Part shown: positions 9,810 through 17,818 of the stretch, one piece after another
How positions within the stretch are numbered: position 1 is the first letter of the stretch
Layout: every line of letters begins with the position of its first letter
Assembly (NCBI GenBank): GCA_965243415.1
Contig: OZ251549.1
Coordinates: forward strand, 2,170,001-2,234,000
Reading direction: 5' to 3'
Length of the DNA: 64,000 bases
DNA from: G965204755 sp965243415
GTDB taxonomy: Bacteria; Acidobacteriota; Vicinamibacteria; Marinacidobacterales; Marinacidobacteraceae
The notes under the pieces: generated by a model
What the model was told of the DNA's origin: nothing
Seen by the model: the letters and a program-made list of their open reading frames with translations, nothing else
Database searches by the model: none
Position numbers and translations under genes: made by a program

Positions 9810-11243
9810 TCAGTCCGCCCGGTGGAGTCGGGCCACCGCGGCTTCGCGCTCCGGCGGGTCCCGGCGGCCGAAACGCCCCCCGACCAGCATGGCGACGAAA
9901 CTGAGCGGCAGGGCCAGGAGGATCGGCCCGATGCCGACACCCGCCGCGGGGCCGGCGAAGAGGACCAGGGCATAGGTCAGCGAGCCGGTGAGGAGCGCCG
10001 CGACGCCGCCGGCGAGATTCGCCCGCTGCCACCAGATCCCGAAGACCACCGGGACGAAGAGCCCGGCGGAGAGGAGGCCGACGCCGGCGGTGTAGAAACG
10101 GGTGAGCAGTTCCGGCGGCGACCAGGCCCAGAAGAGCGCCGCCGCGCCCACGATCCAGGTCGCGCCGAGCCGGGCCAGGGACTGCGCCCGGGGACTCTTC
10201 TTCCCGAGATAGCCGCCGAACAGGTCGTGGGCGATCGCGGAACTCACCGCGAGGAGGAAGGCGTCGGTGGTGGACATGACCGCCGCCAGCACCGCCGCCA
10301 CCGCCAGGCCGCGCAGGAGCGGCGGGAAGTGCTCGCCGACGATCCGCAGGAAGACCTGGTCGGGGTCGGTGAGGCCGGGGAATTCGAGGACGCCCACCGG
10401 CGCGATCACGAAGATGGCCGACAGGATCAGGACGCCGTAGCCCACGGTGGCCAGGTTGAGCGCGACGCGGGCGCCGTGCGGGTCGCGGGCGGTGGCCACG
10501 CGCATCACGATGTGGGGGATCACCGGGATGGCCGCGGCCCAGATGACGAAGTAACTGAGGTACCCGCCGCCGCCTCCCGCCGGCAACTGCCCGAAGGCGG
10601 GGGCGGCGGCGGTGGCCTCCGCGAGCGTCCCCAGCGGCGACCCGCCGGCCCAGGCGAGCAGCACCGTGGCGACGCCCATGACGAAGAACATGAGCGCGCC
10701 CTGCATCACATCGGTCACGGTCACCGCCACCATGCCCCCGAAGGAGACATAGAGGACGAAGACCACCGTCGCCGCGGTGATCGCCGTGCGGTAGTCCACG
10801 CCGAGCAGCGCCTCCGCGGTGATCCCCGCCGCCTTCATCTGCGCCACCATGTACACGGTGAGCGCCACCACGATGAGCGAGGGCGTGAGGAAGCGGACGA
10901 CCCGGTGCGGATAGCGGAAGACGAGGAAGTCGGTGATGGTGAACCGCCCCAACCGGCGGAGGGGCGCCGCCACCAGGATCGCCGCCAGCGGGAACCCGAC
11001 CACGGCCCCGGCGAAGAGGGCCAGGGTCGCCGGGATGCCGTCCCGGTAGGCGAGTCCCAGCACCCCGACGAGCGAACCGCCGCTGGCCAGGCTGGCCATG
11101 ATCGCCAGGGCGTTCACGCCGGTGCCCACCTTCCGGCCGGCCACCCAGTACTCGTCGGCGGAGCCCAGCACCCGCCGGGTGGCGAGCACTCCCACCACCA
11201 CGCAGGCGGCGAGGTAGCCGAGGACCAGCCAGCGTTCGATCAT
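9810..11243 (-). CDS. Sodium:solute symporter (SSS family), with small partner
   Basis: 477 aa, multi-pass. Diagnostic segments are ADEYWVAGRKVGTGVNALAI, ALASGGSLVGVLGLAYRDG and AAVMSTTDAFLLAVSSAIAH. The last resembles the acetate/pantothenate (ActP/PanF) branch of SSS, in which a small membrane protein is usually encoded just upstream, as here. The start ATG (11243) overlaps the small gene's TGA as ATGA. It is distinct from the following symporter, so the operon encodes two different SSS carriers. Confidence 0.88.
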   Translation of the reverse strand: MIERWLVLGYLAACVVVGVLATRRVLGSADEYWVAGRKVGTGVNALAIMASLASGGSLVGVLGLAYRDGIPATLALFAGAVVGFPLAAILVAAPLRRLGRFTITDFLVFRYPHRVVRFLTPSLIVVALTVYMVAQMKAAGITAEALLGVDYRTAITAATVVFVLYVSFGGMVAVTVTDVMQGALMFFVMGVATVLLAWAGGSPLGTLAEATAAAPAFGQLPAGGGGGYLSYFVIWAAAIPVIPHIVMRVATARDPHGARVALNLATVGYGVLILSAIFVIAPVGVLEFPGLTDPDQVFLRIVGEHFPPLLRGLAVAAVLAAVMSTTDAFLLAVSSAIAHDLFGGYLGKKSPRAQSLARLGATWIVGAAALFWAWSPPELLTRFYTAGVGLLSAGLFVPVVFGIWWQRANLAGGVAALLTGSLTYALVLFAGPAAGVGIGPILLALPLSFVAMLVGGRFGRRDPPEREAAVARLHRAD

Positions 11244-11515
11244 CGGGACGGACGGCCGTCGGGGCCGGGGGCGGCGCGGTCGGAGTCGGCGCCGGCTTCG
11301 GGTTCCGGCGCGGGAGTCTTCGCCGTTTCGGGTCGCAGGAGCGTCAGCAGCAGGAGCGGTGAGCCGAACAGGAGCAACGCCATCAGCCAGCCGAAGAGGG
11401 ACACGCCCAGGAAGGAGAACCCGGCGACTGCGGGGACGAAGGCGGCCGCGGAGAAGAGGACGAGTCCGAAGAGCGCCCGGCGCTCGGCGCGCCGCATCGG
11501 GAAGAAGGAGGCCAT
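11240..11515 (-). CDS. Small two-helix membrane protein, probable symporter subunit
   Basis: 91 aa. Two hydrophobic segments (about residues 15-33 and 38-60) are followed by an acidic Pro/Ala-rich cytoplasmic tail. Size, topology and position immediately upstream of an SSS gene, with ATGA overlap, match the DUF485/DUF3311-type small partners of acetate-type symporters. The exact family cannot be fixed by eye. It is the first gene of the five-gene minus-strand operon 11515 to 4945. The promoter would lie in the repeat region upstream. Confidence 0.7.
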   Translation of the reverse strand: MASFFPMRRAERRALFGLVLFSAAAFVPAVAGFSFLGVSLFGWLMALLLFGSPLLLLTLLRPETAKTPAPEPEAGADSDRAAPGPDGRPSR

Positions 11516-11577
11516 CGGGGTTCGCTCAGCGGTGGTCGGTCAGGGAGCGGGGTTCAGTGGGCGCCGGTCAGGCGGCG

Positions 11578-11652
11578 CCGGGGAGGGGTCGCCGGGGAGG
11601 GGTCGCCGGGGAGGGGTCGCCGGGGAGGGGTCGCCGGGAGGGGTCGCCGGGG
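11578..11652. repeat. 14-bp tandem repeat (about 5.5 units)
   Basis: Four perfect copies of CCGGGGAGGGGTCG (from 11579) are followed by a 13-bp and a degenerate unit. The same G-rich motif recurs near 12070 and 12598 at the junctions of the larger repeats that follow, so this short array probably arose from the edge of the long unit. Runs of four Gs spaced by a few bases could form G-quadruplexes. Confidence 0.9.
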
Positions 11653-11660
11653 GAGTGGCC

Positions 11661-13030
11661 GGTGGACGCCGGTGGGAGCGCGTTCCGGGACGCGGGGCGA
11701 AGCCGAGCCGCGAGCCGGCGGAAGTGCGCCGCGCGGCCCGGTCTCCGCCGGCAGTCGGGATCGTCGCGGGAGCGGGAGTCGCGGGGTGAGTCCGGTGCCG
11801 GGAAGCGGCGCCGGGTCTGGTCCTTCCCGCCCGGGTCTCGTCGCCCGATTCCGCCCTCCGCCGCCGGCGCCCGCGCCGGCGGGAATGCCGGCGGCGGCCG
11901 CCGGCCCGGAGGCGTCCGCTCTCCCGGTGACGAGCCGACGCTCCCTCGGCTTCGCCGCAGCGGGCGGCCGCCCCGGCGTCGCCGAGCGGAGCACCGCCGG
12001 AAACGGGAGGAGATCGTTCATCGGACGGGTGCGCCGTGGCCGGTCCCGGGGGCGCCGGTCCGGCCGGCGCCGAGGAGGGGTCGCCGAGCCGGTGGATGCC
12101 GGTGGGGGCGTGCTCCGGGACGCGGGGCGGAGTCGAGCCGCGGGCCGGCGGAAGCGCGCCGCGCCGCCCGGTCTCCGCCGGCGGCCGGGACCGTGGCGGG
12201 AGCGGGAATCGCGGGGGCGGGAGTCGCGGTCGGCCCTCGCCTTGGCCGCCCGGTGAGGTGCGGCAGCCCCGGCAGTCGGGATCGTCGCGGGTGCAGGAGT
12301 CGCCGGGGCGAGTTCGGGACCGGGCCGCGACGCCCGGTGGCGTCTTCCCGCCCGGTCGCGGCGGCCGATTCCGTCCCCCCCGTCCGGCTCGGCCCTCCCC
12401 GCTCGGCGGCGCCACCGGTCGGTGCGCCGGCGGCGGGCGCCGGCCCGGAGGCGTCCGCCCTCCCGGCGTAGGCTCGGCGTCCCCTCGGCGGCGCCGCCCG
12501 AGCGGGCGCGGTCGGCAGTCCCGGCGTCGCCGAGCGGAGCGCCGCCGGGAACGGGAGGGAATCGCTCGTCGGATGTACGCGCCGGCCCGGCCGCCGGGGC
12601 GGGGTCGTCGGGCCGGTGGACGGCCGGGCCGGTGGACGCCGGTGGGGGCGCGCTCCGGGACCCGGGCTGCTGCCGTGCCGGGGGGACGGGAGCGCGCCGC
12701 GCTGCCCGGTCTCCGCCGGCAGCCGGGATCGTCGCGGGAGCGGGAGTCGCGGGGGCGAGTCCGGGGCCGGGCTGCGGCGCCGGTTCGCGCACTTCCCGTC
12801 CGGATCTCGCCGGCCGATTCCGCCCTCCGCGGCCCGCGCCCGCACCGGCAGGGATGCCGGCGACGGTCGCCGGCCCGGAGGCGTCCGCTCTCCCGGCGAC
12901 GGGCCGGCGCTCCCTCCACTTCGCCGCCCGAGGGCGCGCGGCCGGCGGGCCCGGGGTCGCCGAGCGGAGCGCCGCCGGGAACGGGAGGGGCTCCTTCGTC
13001 GGACCGGTGCGCCGGTACCGATCCCGGGAC
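11661..13030. repeat. Long degenerate tandem repeat, three units of about 400-540 bp
   Basis: Units begin at 11661, 12091 and 12631 with GGTGGAYGCCGGTGGGRGCG and then align for several hundred bases through a shared GGTCTCCGCCGGC.GYCGGGA tract to a shared ending around AACGGGAGG..ATCG. Unit 2 carries an extra internal partial copy of ~105 bp (about 12255-12370). All six frames are largely open only because of GC content; no frame shows domain-like sequence, and unit lengths are not conserved modulo 3. I consider it noncoding. It separates the minus-strand symporter operon from the flavoprotein operon. Confidence 0.75.
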
Positions 13031-13216
13031 TGCCGGTCGCCGGCGTCGCCGGCGGCGAGCTTCGGGTCGGGCCTCTGGTCGCGGTCGGCGCCGGAAGTGC
13101 GATCCAGGCGGAAAAGGCGATACGGCGTCCGCGCATCGCCCGACAGCCAGGGCCTCGAGTCGCGGCCGGAGTTGCGATCCGGAATGGAGGGCGACGGCCG
13201 TTGGCGGTGTCTCATC

Positions 13217-13249
13217 GGGGATTCGCGACGGATTCGCCGGGGAATCCCC
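13217..13249 (-). terminator. Hairpin downstream of the flavoprotein gene
   Basis: Perfect 8-bp inverted repeat GGGGATTC (13217-13224) and GAATCCCC (13242-13249) with a 17-nt loop, ending 17 bp after the minus-strand stop at 13266. No T-tract follows. The rest of 13031-13265 shows no gene. Confidence 0.35.
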
Positions 13250-13265
13250 GGGGCCGGAGGCGCTT

Positions 13266-14549
13266 TCACGCCGGCGCGGGGGCGACGCGGGTCTCCGGCC
13301 GGGGCAGGCCGTAGTCGAGGTCCTCGGGGATCTCGGCGAGATCGGCCAGCCCCTGCCGCAGCCGGCGGTAATCGCGGAAGAGGTTCCCGGTGAGCAGTTC
13401 CGTCACCTCGCCCTTCAGGTCGGGGTGGCGGCGGATCAGGTCGGCCACGCGGAACCCCTCGTCGTAGAACGCGTACACCAACTTCCGCATCGCTTCGATG
13501 CCCCGGGTCAACTCCCGGCCGTACGCGGCGAATCTCCCGGCCCGGAAGTCGCCGGCGTCGAGGGCGGCCACCGCTTCCCGCGCCGCCCGCTCCCCGCTCC
13601 AGAGCGCCAGGAAGACGCCCGACGAGTACACCGGGTCCAGGAAGGCGAAGGCGTCCCCGGCGAGCACCAGTCCGTCGGCGGCGCAGTGGCGCGAGCGGTA
13701 GGAATAGTCGCCGGTGGCGCGCACCGGAGCGGTTTTCGTCGCCGCCGCCAGGTTGTCCCGGATCCAGGGATTCACCTCGATCTCGCGTTGGAAGATCGCT
13801 TCCGGATCGCGGCCTTCCCGGTACAGGTAGTCGGCCTCCGCGGTCACGCCGACGCTGACCTCGTCGTCGGCCAGCGGGATGTACCAGAACCACCCCCGCC
13901 CGGGGAGCAGGGCGATCGTCGTCGCCCCTTCGTCGTAGGGGCCGGGATTGCGCCGGCCGCCGCGGTAGTAACTCCAGAGCGAGATCTTGCGCAGTTGCGG
14001 ATCCACCACGCGCCAGCCGAACCGGTGCGAGGCCAGGGCGTCGCGTCCGCTGCAGTCCAGCGTGATCGGCGCGGAGACGATCTCCTCGCCGCGCTCGGTC
14101 TCGATGCGGACACCTTCCACCGGGGCCGACGGGTCGGTCTCTTCCCGAACGAAGCCGCGCGCAATCGCCGGGACCACTTCGGCGCCCCGTTCGACGGCGT
14201 TGTCCAGCAGGATGCGGTCGAACTCGGCGCGCCGCACCTGCCAGGTCTGCGCGGCCTCGTGGTCGAGTTGGTCGAAGAAGTAGAAGGGGCGCGAGACCTT
14301 TCCTTCGACCCCGATGAATTCCACGCTGTACTTCTTCACGAAGGCCGCCCGGCGGACCTTCTCGAGCGCGCCCGTGCGTTCGAGCGGGAAGTAGCAGTGC
14401 GGCATCAGGGATTCCCCCACCGAGTAGCGCGGGAACCGGTTCTTTTCGATGACCGTCGTCCGCTTCCCGGCCCCGGCGAGGACCGCCGCCGCGGTGGCGC
14501 CGGCCGGGCCGCCGCCGATGACGACCGCATCCGCTTCCCGGCGGCGCAT
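13266..14549 (-). CDS. FAD-dependent oxidoreductase, flavin halogenase/geranylgeranyl reductase-like
   Basis: 427 aa. A Rossmann dinucleotide motif (IGGGPAGATAA, residues 11-21) is followed by FPRYSVGESLMP (38-49), typical of flavin-dependent halogenases and geranylgeranyl reductase-type enzymes. The halogenase-associated W-x-W-x-I-P motif is present (WFWYIPL, 219-225). Lysines at 71-72 sit about where halogenases keep their catalytic Lys. The second FAD motif is GLVLAGDAFAFLDPVYSSG. It could be a true halogenase or a related hydroxylase/reductase. The start is ATG 14549 directly before the Rossmann strand; the longer open frame is spurious. It lies 23 bp downstream of the radical SAM gene. 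Confidence 0.78.
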   Translation of the reverse strand: MRRREADAVVIGGGPAGATAAAVLAGAGKRTTVIEKNRFPRYSVGESLMPHCYFPLERTGALEKVRRAAFVKKYSVEFIGVEGKVSRPFYFFDQLDHEAAQTWQVRRAEFDRILLDNAVERGAEVVPAIARGFVREETDPSAPVEGVRIETERGEEIVSAPITLDCSGRDALASHRFGWRVVDPQLRKISLWSYYRGGRRNPGPYDEGATTIALLPGRGWFWYIPLADDEVSVGVTAEADYLYREGRDPEAIFQREIEVNPWIRDNLAAATKTAPVRATGDYSYRSRHCAADGLVLAGDAFAFLDPVYSSGVFLALWSGERAAREAVAALDAGDFRAGRFAAYGRELTRGIEAMRKLVYAFYDEGFRVADLIRRHPDLKGEVTELLTGNLFRDYRRLRQGLADLAEIPEDLDYGLPRPETRVAPAPA

Positions 14550-14572
14550 CGTTCCGGAGGGAGTCCTCGCCT

Positions 14573-15964
14573 CTAGATATAGGGGGTATCGCGGTGCGCC
14601 GGGAGGAAGAAGAGCGGCAGCAGGCGGTCGATGCGCAGGTATCCCGCTTCGGTGAGCACCGGCCCGGCCTCGGTGACGCGGGCGTAGTCCCGGCGCTCCA
14701 GGAGTTCGAGCGGCTCCCGGAACCGTTCCAGGATGTCGAGCCCGAAGGCCTCGCGGAACGCCTCGCGGCGCACCGCACCCAGTTTCAACTGGAGGACGAA
14801 CTGCCGGACCAGGCGCTCTTCGTCGGAGAGCGGCAGCGCCCGCTGCACCGGCAACTCGCCGGCCTCGATCCGCTCCAGGTAGCGCTCCATCCCCGACTCG
14901 TTCTGGTAGTGCCAGCCGTCGGCGTGACCGAAGGAACTGACCCCCAGGGCGAGCATGTCGGCGCCGCGCCAGAGCCGGTCCCGGTAGAGGAATCGGGCGC
15001 GCCCGGGGTCGCGGACGGCGGTGTAGGCGCTCGACCGGGCGTACCCGGCGGCGGCGAGGGCGGCGAACGCTTCGGCGGTCCAGCGGCGCTTGACCGTCCA
15101 GCCGGGGAGTTCCCGGCCGGGACCCTCGCCCTCCCGGATCTGCCGGGCGAAGGTCGTGTTCCGGGGCGATTCCATCTGGTAGATGGTGACCGCGTCCGGT
15201 TCGAGGCGGATCGTCTCTTCCACCGCGGAGAGCCAGCGGTCGTCGTCGTCGCCGAGCATCCCGGCGATGAGATCCAGGTTGATCTGCGGGAACCCGACGC
15301 TCCGGGCTTCGGCGAAGGCCCGGTGGATCTCCGGCGATCGGTGCGCCCGGTTGTTGACCTCGAGGATCTCGTCGTCGAAGTGCTCGACGCCCAGACTGAG
15401 CCGGGTGACCCCGAGGTCGCGGAGGTGCGCGAGTTTCCCCGGAGTCAGCGTTCCCGGCTCGCACTCGAAGGCGAATTCTTCGAGGCGGCTCAGGTCGAGG
15501 GCGCCGGAGAGGCCGGCGGCCAGGCGGTCCAACTGGGGGATCGAGAGGTAGGAGGGGGTGCCGCCGCCGAAGTAGAGGAATTCCACCGGACGATCGCCGA
15601 ACGGCTTCCGCGCCACCCGGCTCGCCTCGGTGGTCACGGCGTCCAGGTACGCGTGGACTTCGGCCGCGTTCCGGTCGGTATAGACCCGGAAGTAACAGAA
15701 GTGGCAGCGCTTGCGGCAGAACGGGAGATGCAGATAGACGCCGAGCGGCGCCTCCGGGGCGGCGGGTCGCTCCAGGCGGTCGAGGAGCCCGGGCGCCGCC
15801 TCCGCCGTCCAGGTCGAGAACGGCGGGTAGTTCGAGACGAAGTAGTTGCCGAGCGCCTCGTCGCCGGCCTCGTCGAGGAGGAACCGGGCTGCTCCGGGCG
15901 GAACCCCTGCCGGAAGGGCCGTCGCCGGCGGTTTCCCCTCCTCCGGGGTGGTCGCGGTTCCCAT
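14573..15964 (-). CDS. Radical SAM protein, HemN/HemW-like (coproporphyrinogen oxidase family)
   Basis: 463 aa. The radical SAM cluster motif is C83-x3-C87-x2-C90 in PFCRKRCHFCYF. It is followed by YFGGGTPSYLS (SAM-binding GGGTP), ECEPGTLTPGKL, RLSLGVEHFDDEIL and INLDLIAGM, all characteristic of the HemN superfamily. The C-terminus has a winged-helix-like HemN_C region. It is not obviously canonical HemW or HemN. Pairing with a halogenase-like flavoenzyme suggests a tailoring or specialised-metabolite role (inference). The start is ATG 15964; upstream sequence enters the repeat region. Confidence 0.83.
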   Translation of the reverse strand: MGTATTPEEGKPPATALPAGVPPGAARFLLDEAGDEALGNYFVSNYPPFSTWTAEAAPGLLDRLERPAAPEAPLGVYLHLPFCRKRCHFCYFRVYTDRNAAEVHAYLDAVTTEASRVARKPFGDRPVEFLYFGGGTPSYLSIPQLDRLAAGLSGALDLSRLEEFAFECEPGTLTPGKLAHLRDLGVTRLSLGVEHFDDEILEVNNRAHRSPEIHRAFAEARSVGFPQINLDLIAGMLGDDDDRWLSAVEETIRLEPDAVTIYQMESPRNTTFARQIREGEGPGRELPGWTVKRRWTAEAFAALAAAGYARSSAYTAVRDPGRARFLYRDRLWRGADMLALGVSSFGHADGWHYQNESGMERYLERIEAGELPVQRALPLSDEERLVRQFVLQLKLGAVRREAFREAFGLDILERFREPLELLERRDYARVTEAGPVLTEAGYLRIDRLLPLFFLPAHRDTPYI

Positions 15965-16100
15965 CGAGATCGCCGGGAAGTGTAGGAGCAGGACCGGGAT
16001 CGCCCGACGGTCCGGGTTTCTGCCGCGTGCTCCCTCCGCCGTTTCGCCCGCGCCGCCGCCGGCGAGCCGGACGCCCGAGGGGCCGACGAGCCGGCCGCGG

Positions 16101-16860
16101 CCGTCCGGGCGCGCCCGGCCCGCCTGATTTCGGCGCTGACCGGCGAGACGATGGGGGTCGGCTGCCCGGGCGAGCGGACCGTCCGGGAGGTGCTCGGAGC
16201 ACATGGGGTTCCCGCCCCGTCCGTCCGTGCGCGCTCGCGGGGCCGGCTTTCAACTGTCCGCCATAGTGTCCCGCCGGCGTCCGTCCGTGCGCGCGCTCGC
16301 GGGGCCGCTTGGTCTGCCGTCCGGGCATCCGCACGGCGTCCGTCCGTGCGCGCGCTCGCGGGGCCGCCGTCGCCGCCGCCCGGCGGGGTTCCCGCCCCGT
16401 CCGTGCGCGCGACGGGCGGAGCGCCGTCCATCCGATGGAGCGGAGGTTCCTGCCCCGGCCGTCCGGGCGCGCGCCGACCGCCCGTCAGCGGGAAGGTTGC
16501 CCCCGACAGAGTGGACTGGCGTTCCGTGCACGCGCCGACAGCCCGGGAAGGCGCTGAACAGGACCGCTCGGCAGGACCGGCCGCCCGAGCGCGCGGACGG
16601 CTCCGACCTACTGGCGCCGCTGCCGGTGGTGCCGCGTACCGGCCGCCCGTGCGCGCGGACCGCCCTCCACCAGTTCACGAGCCGGCCATCCGCGTCGCGG
16701 CTGTCCGGGCGCGCGCCGACCGCTTCGGGACGGCGCCGACAGCGGTGAGCCTGGCGGCGCCCGGCCATCCGGCGCGCCGTCCGGGCGACGCCGCACCGTC
16801 CGGGCGCGCCGCAGTCCGCGCGACGCCGCGGCGCACTGTCCGGCGCGTGCCGGGCGGTCC
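16101..16860. repeat. Degenerate array with about 60-bp period
   Basis: A core resembling CCGTCCGTGCGCGCGC recurs at 16221, 16281, 16340, 16397, 16459, 16520, 16581, 16643, 16701 and about 16764, spacing 57-63 bp. Less regular copies occur at 16101 and 16797. The first three cores extend into a shared TCGCGGGGCCG; intervening ~35-40 bp differ from unit to unit. Cores drift along the array. Noncoding as far as I can see; in one minus-strand frame it yields repeated Arg-Thr-Asp-Gly peptides, but no domain. The whole 15965-16889 gap contains nothing else recognisable. Confidence 0.75.
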
Positions 16861-16889
16861 GGGTCCGGCCCCGTCGTACCATCGGCGGC

Positions 16890-17681
16890 TTGCGCCTCAT
16901 CACCTGGAATGTGAACTCCATCCGCACCCGCCGGGCGCGCCTGCTCCGCCTGTTGGAGCGCCATCGGCCGGATGTGGTCTGCCTGCAGGAACTCCGCGCC
17001 CCGGCGGCCGAATTCCCCCGACTCCCGCTCGAGGCGGCGGGCTACCACGCGGCGGTCCACGCCCAGGCGGCGCGGAACGGGGTCGCGGTGCTCTCCCGGG
17101 AGCCGGCCGCGGTGCGGACCCGGGGCCTGCCCCCCTGCGCGGCGCGGGGCGAGGCGCGCCTGCTCGAGGTCGCCGTGGCCGGCCTCCGGGTGATCAGCGC
17201 CTATGTGCCGAACGGGAAATCCGTCGCGCACCCCGACTGGGCCTACAAATTGGAGTGGCTGCGGGCGCTCGGGGAGCACCTCGACCGCACCGCGTCGCCG
17301 GACACCCCGCTGGTCCTCGGCGGCGACTTCAATGTGGCCCCCACCGACCGGGACACCGCGGACACCGATCCCGGCGGGATCCTCTGCCACCCGGCGGCCC
17401 GGGCGGCCCTCGCCGGCCTGGTCTCCCGGGGGCTCCGGGACGCCTACCGCCAGATCCACGCCCCGGGCGAGGAGCCGGAGAAGGGCCCCTACACCTGGTG
17501 GGACTACACCCGGCTCTCCTTCGCCCGGAATGTGGGCGCCCGGATCGACCACTTCTACCTGACCGCGCCGGTCGCCGGGCGGCTGGACTCGGTGTTCGTG
17601 GACCGGGACGAGCGCCGCCAGCGGAAGGGCGAGGACATCCCCTCGGACCACGCCCCGCTGGTCTGTGATCTCCGGGCCTGA
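16890..17681 (+). CDS. xthA: Exodeoxyribonuclease III / AP endonuclease
   Basis: 263 aa, normal for bacterial ExoIII. Mg2+-dependent endonuclease/exonuclease/phosphatase fold with the expected motifs: WNVNSIRTR (N-terminal Asn), CLQELR (metal-binding Glu), GGDFNVAPTDRD, ARIDHFYLT and the C-terminal catalytic SDHAPLV. It repairs abasic sites and trims 3' ends in base-excision repair. The start is TTG 16890 because the protein must begin at the first beta-strand (RLITWNVNS) and no ATG/GTG fits. Monocistronic, directly after the 60-bp repeat array. Confidence 0.92.
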   Translation: MRLITWNVNSIRTRRARLLRLLERHRPDVVCLQELRAPAAEFPRLPLEAAGYHAAVHAQAARNGVAVLSREPAAVRTRGLPPCAARGEARLLEVAVAGLRVISAYVPNGKSVAHPDWAYKLEWLRALGEHLDRTASPDTPLVLGGDFNVAPTDRDTADTDPGGILCHPAARAALAGLVSRGLRDAYRQIHAPGEEPEKGPYTWWDYTRLSFARNVGARIDHFYLTAPVAGRLDSVFVDRDERRQRKGEDIPSDHAPLVCDLRA

Positions 17682-17818
17682 GGAACCTTCTGCAGGGGCT
17701 CGCCGGAGGCCCGGCGGTTGCGCCGGAGGGCGGGAACGACTATCCTCCGCCGCTACTTCGGGCGCCCCCCGCCGGTCGGCCGCTGCCGCTCCGCAGGGTC
17801 TCGGCGCCTGGCCCCAAC

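Noticed and set aside
8667..11789. 1040-codon plus-strand open frame antisense to the symporter genes
   Set aside because: It mirrors two convincing membrane-protein genes; its product is a Gly/Arg/Glu/Asp-rich antisense artefact.
11554..14778. 1074-codon minus-strand open frame across the repeats and the flavoprotein gene
   Set aside because: It is open only because of high GC, crosses the flavoprotein gene in the wrong frame and shows no domain-like sequence.
16101..16860. CRISPR array
   Set aside because: Spacing is regular, but the core repeat is short, drifts strongly and merges with GC-rich background; no cas genes or leader are present.
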